Part shown: positions 61,001 through 64,000 of the stretch, one piece after another
Numbering within the stretch: the stretch's first letter is position 1
Layout: the number at the start of each line of letters is the position of its first letter
Program-made: the position numbers and the translations under genes
The notes under the pieces: generated by a model
Told to the model about the DNA's origin: nothing
Seen by the model: only the letters and a program-made list of their open reading frames with translations
Database searches by the model: none
DNA from: Sphingobacterium sp.
Lineage (GTDB): Bacteria > Bacteroidota > Bacteroidia > Sphingobacteriales > Sphingobacteriaceae
Direction of reading: 5' to 3'
Length of the DNA stretch: 64,000 bases
Assembly: GCA_031286695.1 (NCBI GenBank)
Contig: JAITTY010000021.1
Location: forward strand, 1 to 64,000

Positions 61001-61457
61001 GAAGTTGGTCCTTCATAGTGATATCTATGGAAAATTTTCCGGACAGATCTGTCGCTACGGTCTTCCCACTACTTAGTGCATGTATACTTACACCAGCCAA
61101 TGCTTCTCCCTGTTGATTCAAAACCACACCTTTTATCTCACTTGTCTGCTGTTTGTTTGCTTCTTTTCGTTTCAGTAGAATCCGTTTACCGGAAATATCA
61201 TAGGCTATTACACTCCGTTGCAATGCATCTTTTAACAGTGCCTCCAGACTCGTTGCTTGTGCATCGAATGTAAGCGGAGTCTTAATGTCCACATCCGAAT
61301 TACTAAACATAAATGAATAGCCATACTTCCTTTCAACAATTTCAATTAGAGATTTGAGAGTTGAAAGCTCCTTCTTATTCGCCATCTGCTGTGCATTTAC
61401 GGCAAAGAAGGTCTGGCTGAGGAGTAAAAGACTCATCAGAATAGGTTTCTTTTTCAT
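58095..61457 (-). CDS. SusC/RagA TonB-dependent receptor with STN domain
   Basis: This 1120-residue outer-membrane protein has a signal peptide, an STN domain (about 30-95; VERKYGYSFMFSNSDVDIK), a CarboxypepD_reg domain (about 107-180; GVVLNQQGEALAGVSIHAL), the motif LEEVVVIGYGTLKKSDVTG, a plug (about 194-310) and a 22-strand barrel ending YSIGVQYTF. The STN domain is absent from plain SusC proteins; it talks to FecR in the periplasm. It would import a glycan with energy from TonB. It begins 48 nt after the fecR-type gene. Confidence 0.96.
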   Translation of the reverse strand: MKKKPILMSLLLLSQTFFAVNAQQMANKKELSTLKSLIEIVERKYGYSFMFSNSDVDIKTPLTFDAQATSLEALLKDALQRSVIAYDISGKRILLKRKEANKQQTSEIKGVVLNQQGEALAGVSIHALSSGKTVATDLSGKFSIDITMKDQLQVSYVGYQNQQIEVQSGKDVKITLVTSNKELEEVVVIGYGTLKKSDVTGAIASINTKDLAKRATTNPAEALQGVAAGVNVQKNSGIAGAGVQVKIRGVNTFGSNDPLYIIDGFPGTISNVNPNDIESMEILKDGAAAAIYGSVAANGVVIVTTKAGKAGKILVDINSFTNVTQTSNRLKVLDAEGYVKVHRQMYDEYNKYVTTPVKLPDYINNPGTHNTDWQDEVFRKGLSTSNSLAIRGGQDNTRYSLSANLSNDKGVVIANDFKKENVRMKLATKKNIFTVEGNMAYTNSKYHGPNFSLKEAYMISPLVPVYDESEKGGFGLTNWGGIPNNVNVVADEHFKTSWTKKQDFAGNAFVSVDIMKGLSFKTSYAFNAINTQNYYHYPPFASDEKNPYEYPFYSEGRSYWQEQVFDNLLNYKGEFGKHSINGLLGTSLNMQESNWNNVGVEGKKIVYSVENGALVTKENAEGFLDPNFMTISSGQGGTFSADGTKYDYNRMSIFGRVNYSYANRYLVQLTLRRDGSSKFGKDSRYGNFPSIALGWKIDEESFFPKETFLSNLKLRASWGKLGNEVALGYYDHQALISTYNNLYMGYVRGSGNPWPGSIAMGLENRLLSWETTESKNLGADFGLFNNKLKGSVNYFIKTTNDLLITKKVAPSSGLEDPTLNVGKIRNSGFELELKYGDRKNDFQYDIGLNLSTLKNKVVSLANEDQILLGNGLKFDTEHFPNQTRVGYPIGAFFLYQTDGIFQSMEEVSKYVNKDGKLLQENAKPGDIRFVDVDGNGVIDDEDKKYSGTGIPKLEVGLNLGASYKGFDFSALIGSGWGHKLYNGNRYFFEAMSSGSNFLSSTLNAWTESNRNTDIPRAVLQDPNGNSRESTRFLESGDFIRLRQVQIGYTLPKNLVHAIRSESLRFYISGQNIYTWTKYKGIDPEFAPSGVNSKPSVLNTGVDRYIFPFTKSYSIGVQYTF

Positions 61458-61505
61458 AATTTATGGTATATTTTTTAAGTAGTTTACATCATCAATTTGA
61501 GGTTA

Positions 61506-62522
61506 TTATTTTTTTGAAACGATAACAACGGATTTTCCTGCAATCTTATAATGAATTGGCGTAATGACATTGATCAATTCCAAAATCTCCCGTAAGCTTT
61601 CGGTTTTAACTTTGAAGGTATAACGGCGGCCAGTATCTAGGCCTTTCCAATCAATATCCACTCCATACCAGCGCTCTAACTTTTTCAAAACCAAATCCAA
61701 CGGTTCATTTTCAAAATCTAATTCTTCAGACTTCCACATACTGTATTGTACTGCATCTTTCTGCCCTACACGCGTATATTTGCCAGTGGTTTTATCCAAT
61801 TGGATCCAATTATTTGGCAACAACTCGCCTACAAGTTTTCCCTCTTTATCATTTATCGCAACTTTTCCCCGCAATAAAGAAACTTCTATCTTTGTATCAT
61901 CAGGATAAGCGGAAACATCAAAAGCTGTTCCCTTAACAACAACATCGAGATGGGAAGTTTGTACAACAAAAGGAAGATTCTCTTTTTTTACCACATCAAA
62001 AAAAGCCTCGCCTTCCAGCTCAACTTTTCGGTCATACTGATTAAATGCCTGTGTATAAGTAAGCCTAGTCCCTGCATTCAACCATGCTTTGGAACCATCT
62101 GGGAGAGTAATCGAAGACTTCTGTCCGGGCGCCGTATAAACAATTGTATGTTCTTCTAAGGATTTTTTTAGTGCAATATTTGCCTGAATAAAATAGGCTC
62201 CCACAAGACCAAGCATAAAAATGAGAATAGCGGCAATACTACCTAACCACAAAAAACGACGACGTTCAAATGAAATAGTCCTAACAACAGGGACTATACG
62301 TTCTTGAATCCTTTCCCATATTTTCGTACGATTTAACCGATCGATGCTGATAGCTGGTTCATGGAGGTGCTTCCACTCCGCTTTTAACTGCAAAAGATAA
62401 TGACGATGCTCCTCATCTGCCATGAGCCAAGCATCAATACGATCATTTTCTTCTACATCACTTTCTTTCCTTAAATATCGGACAAGTTCTTCCAGCGACG
62501 GCTTATAATTGTTATTCATCAT
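61506..62522 (-). CDS. FecR-type anti-sigma factor (DUF4974)
   Basis: This 338-residue protein has a cytoplasmic N-terminal part (about 1-85, binds the sigma factor), one membrane helix (FLWLGSIAAILIFMLGLVGAYF), a FecR domain (about 130-235; YTAPGQKSSITLPDGSKAWLNAGTRLTY, split here by position) and a C-terminal DUF4974 domain (ENEPLDLVLKKLERWYGVDI). It should pass the signal from the STN domain of SusC to the sigma factor of the gene upstream. ATG 62522 gives MMNNNYKPSLEEL; an earlier ATG at 62546 is possible. Confidence 0.95.
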   Translation of the reverse strand: MMNNNYKPSLEELVRYLRKESDVEENDRIDAWLMADEEHRHYLLQLKAEWKHLHEPAISIDRLNRTKIWERIQERIVPVVRTISFERRRFLWLGSIAAILIFMLGLVGAYFIQANIALKKSLEEHTIVYTAPGQKSSITLPDGSKAWLNAGTRLTYTQAFNQYDRKVELEGEAFFDVVKKENLPFVVQTSHLDVVVKGTAFDVSAYPDDTKIEVSLLRGKVAINDKEGKLVGELLPNNWIQLDKTTGKYTRVGQKDAVQYSMWKSEELDFENEPLDLVLKKLERWYGVDIDWKGLDTGRRYTFKVKTESLREILELINVITPIHYKIAGKSVVIVSKK

Positions 62523-62594
62523 TTTGGGTTTACGACAAATAGACACCTAAGCTGAACAAAACCCCTAAACGATTTTTATCTTTTTTTTAAAAAT

Positions 62595-63191
62595 TTAGGA
62601 AAGCACCGGTATACTAGCTCCACACATAGCTAATACCAATAAAATCGAATCAGGATAAAGAATCTGGTATCGCTCAAGAATATGTATTCTTATTTTTTTT
62701 AAGGCTATTGACATTTGATTCTCTACCGTTTTTATTGATATTTTAAGCTCCTGTGAGACTTGCTGGTAAGTCTTCTGTTCTTCTTTGCAATACTGATAAA
62801 TGAGCCTACATTTTTCAGGTAATCTTTCAATTGCCTCATGGTAGACCAAAGCAAATTCTTCCATATTGACACACTCTTCCGCTTCTTGGCGGATTATTTC
62901 CTCTTTAAACCAACGTTCTAGATGGGCTGAACGTGTACTTTCGTTTCGAAGAGCATTTAGCACGCGATTGCGAGACGCTCGATAGAGATAAGTCTTTACA
63001 TGAAAAATATGTATTTGTCCTCTGTCCTCCCACAATTTTACGAATACATCCTGTAGACAATCTTCAATTAACTGAATATCGCGAGTGTAATACCCCAAGA
63101 AATGACAGAGCTCATCAAAATAATGATGAAACACCTCCTTAAGTGCTTCTTCAGTAATCAGCAGTTCATCAATTGGGTTATTTTTATTCAT
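62595..63191 (-). CDS. ECF sigma factor of the utilisation locus (FecI/RpoE-like)
   Basis: This 198-residue protein is an ECF sigma factor with region 2 (DCLQDVFVKLWEDRGQI, VKTYLYRASRNRVLNAL) and region 4 (LPEKCRLIYQYCKEEQKTYQQ, then SIKTVENQMSIALKKIRI). The next gene codes for FecR, so it is the regulator of this locus. The C-terminus has an extra hydrophobic tail (ILLVLAMCGASIPVLS), unusual for a sigma factor and worth a check. Confidence 0.95.
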   Translation of the reverse strand: MNKNNPIDELLITEEALKEVFHHYFDELCHFLGYYTRDIQLIEDCLQDVFVKLWEDRGQIHIFHVKTYLYRASRNRVLNALRNESTRSAHLERWFKEEIIRQEAEECVNMEEFALVYHEAIERLPEKCRLIYQYCKEEQKTYQQVSQELKISIKTVENQMSIALKKIRIHILERYQILYPDSILLVLAMCGASIPVLS

Positions 63192-63324
63192 TTATTAGGT
63201 TTTGGGACTAAGCTATAAAATAAAACAGGATTTACAAAAAAAGCAAGTGTGATCATCTTAACATATTTTGCACGGATTTTCACCTTATTTTATAAAATCG
63301 TTCCCCAAATTCCAGCATAGGCTT

Positions 63325-63361
63325 CAAAAAAAAGACCCGCCGTTGGCAGGTCTTTTTTTTG
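63325..63361. terminator. Terminator between ECF sigma and hemE genes
   Basis: AGACCCGCC (63333-63341) pairs with GGCAGGTCT (63345-63353) around GTT, with eight A before and eight T after. It can end transcripts in either direction; the minus-strand hemE gene lies upstream. Confidence 0.85.
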
Positions 63362-63372
63362 AATATAGCACA

Positions 63373-64000
63373 CTAATAGCGAAACTCTTTCACCACTTCA
63401 ATGGCATATTTTACATTGTCAAAAGGAATATCCGGCATAATACCGTGCCCCAAGTTGAAAATAAAGCCATTTTCGCCTCTCATGCGTTCAAATAAGTCTA
63501 TGATTTTCTTTTTGATCACAGATTTATCGGCGTATAGAACAAATGGATCCAAATTCCCTTGGACAGCAATACCTTGTGGCAGAGATTGCTTCATATTTTT
63601 TAAATCTGCATTCCAATCGATAGAGACAACATCAGGTTGCGCTTCGACCATCATTGGTGCAAAAACAGAAGATCCTTTACAAAAGGAAATGACTGGAATA
63701 TCCTTACGATTCAACTTAGCGATAATCTGCTTATTATAATAATGTGAAAAATCACGGTAATCATTCCACGACAAGGCCAAGGCCCAGCTATCAAATAATT
63801 GAATCGCATTTACCCCAGCAGCAATCTGCATGTTCAGATATTCAACCGTTACATCAGCGATCTTTTGAAGAATCATATGCGCCAATTCAGGTTGATTATT
63901 CAACATCAACTTAGTCAGCTTAAAATCTTTTGAAGATCCACCCTCAACCAAATAACTCAAGATTGTAAATGGAGCTCCTGCAAATCCGATTAGGGGAATA
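63373..64000 (-). CDS. hemE: Uroporphyrinogen decarboxylase, C-terminal part (cut by window end)
   Basis: About 208 codons of the C-terminal part of HemE are visible. The frame runs open to the window edge, reading IPLIGFAGAPFTILSYLVEG at the cut, a hallmark of the family. Other marks are AIQLFDSWALAL, PVISFCKGS and GFIFNLGHGIMPDIPFDNV. The enzyme removes four carboxyl groups from uroporphyrinogen III in heme synthesis. The start is outside the window, so a codon at 63960 is not the true start. Confidence 0.96.
   Translation of the reverse strand, partial: IPLIGFAGAPFTILSYLVEGGSSKDFKLTKLMLNNQPELAHMILQKIADVTVEYLNMQIAAGVNAIQLFDSWALALSWNDYRDFSHYYNKQIIAKLNRKDIPVISFCKGSSVFAPMMVEAQPDVVSIDWNADLKNMKQSLPQGIAVQGNLDPFVLYADKSVIKKKIIDLFERMRGENGFIFNLGHGIMPDIPFDNVKYAIEVVKEFRY

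Noticed and set aside
1..64000. Mobile elements, prophage or integrated plasmid
   Set aside because: I found no transposase, integrase, terminase or clear attachment repeats; the tRNA genes are not flanked by partial copies of their 3' ends as far as I can see.

Overview
The window looks like chromosomal DNA of a Bacteroidota bacterium, most likely Sphingobacteriaceae close to Sphingobacterium. This is inferred from the gene content, not from a database match. The pointers are a SusC/SusD pair with FecR/ECF-sigma control, DUF4292, DUF4476 and META lipoproteins, a split transketolase, HemJ, few Shine-Dalgarno sites, and many promoters of the Bacteroidota form TTTG-N18-21-TAnnTTTG. I see no insertion sequence, prophage, CRISPR array or rRNA operon. 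Most of the window is ordinary housekeeping sequence.

Layout: 0-11 kb holds tRNA-Pro, rplS, a secreted CBM9-like protein, pyrG-yidC, a META lipoprotein, an acyl-CoA dehydrogenase, two tandem heptad-repeat lipoproteins, purB and an Nfu-type Fe-S protein. 11-20 kb holds a GH3 beta-glycosidase, split transketolase, an ECF sigma operon (sigma / membrane protein with 32-residue repeats / Spy-like periplasmic protein), a class III aminotransferase and a Tat-exported SGNH hydrolase. 20-29 kb holds an Fsr-type MFS pump, an RlmI-type rRNA methyltransferase, a MACPF lipoprotein, and thrA-thrB-thrC on the minus strand behind a promoter, a Thr/Ile-rich leader peptide and a terminator. 28-36 kb is rich in envelope genes: NlpC/P60, MltD, TatA, an EnvC-like protein, DUF4292 and a TPR protein. 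36-39 kb is the translation cluster rplM-rpsI-rpsB-tsf. 39-53 kb is mixed: a 2,4-dienoyl-CoA reductase homologue, an AraC regulator, an ABC exporter, a PNGase F-like glycosidase with a probable T9SS sorting domain, two identical tRNA-Met genes, an LptF/G-family permease, ribBA, an aldehyde dehydrogenase and HemJ. 53.7-63.2 kb is a polysaccharide-utilisation locus on the minus strand: ECF sigma, FecR, SusC, SusD, LysO-N, LysO-C and a GH63-type glycosidase. The window ends inside hemE.

How genes work together: ThrA, ThrB and ThrC make threonine from aspartate, and the leader would let the cell sense charged Thr/Ile tRNA. In the utilisation locus the sugar signal should pass from the STN domain of SusC through FecR to the ECF sigma factor. 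SusC and SusD would import an oligosaccharide that the GH63 enzyme cleaves. Why the locus also carries a two-part LysO-type exporter is open.

The observations I rate highest are the thr attenuator, the duplicated lipoproteins sharing a 30-nt upstream element with fixed spacing, the MACPF lipoprotein, and the LysO pair inside the utilisation locus. Start sites were often moved downstream of the longest reading frame where a promoter, terminator, signal peptide or family start made that the better reading.
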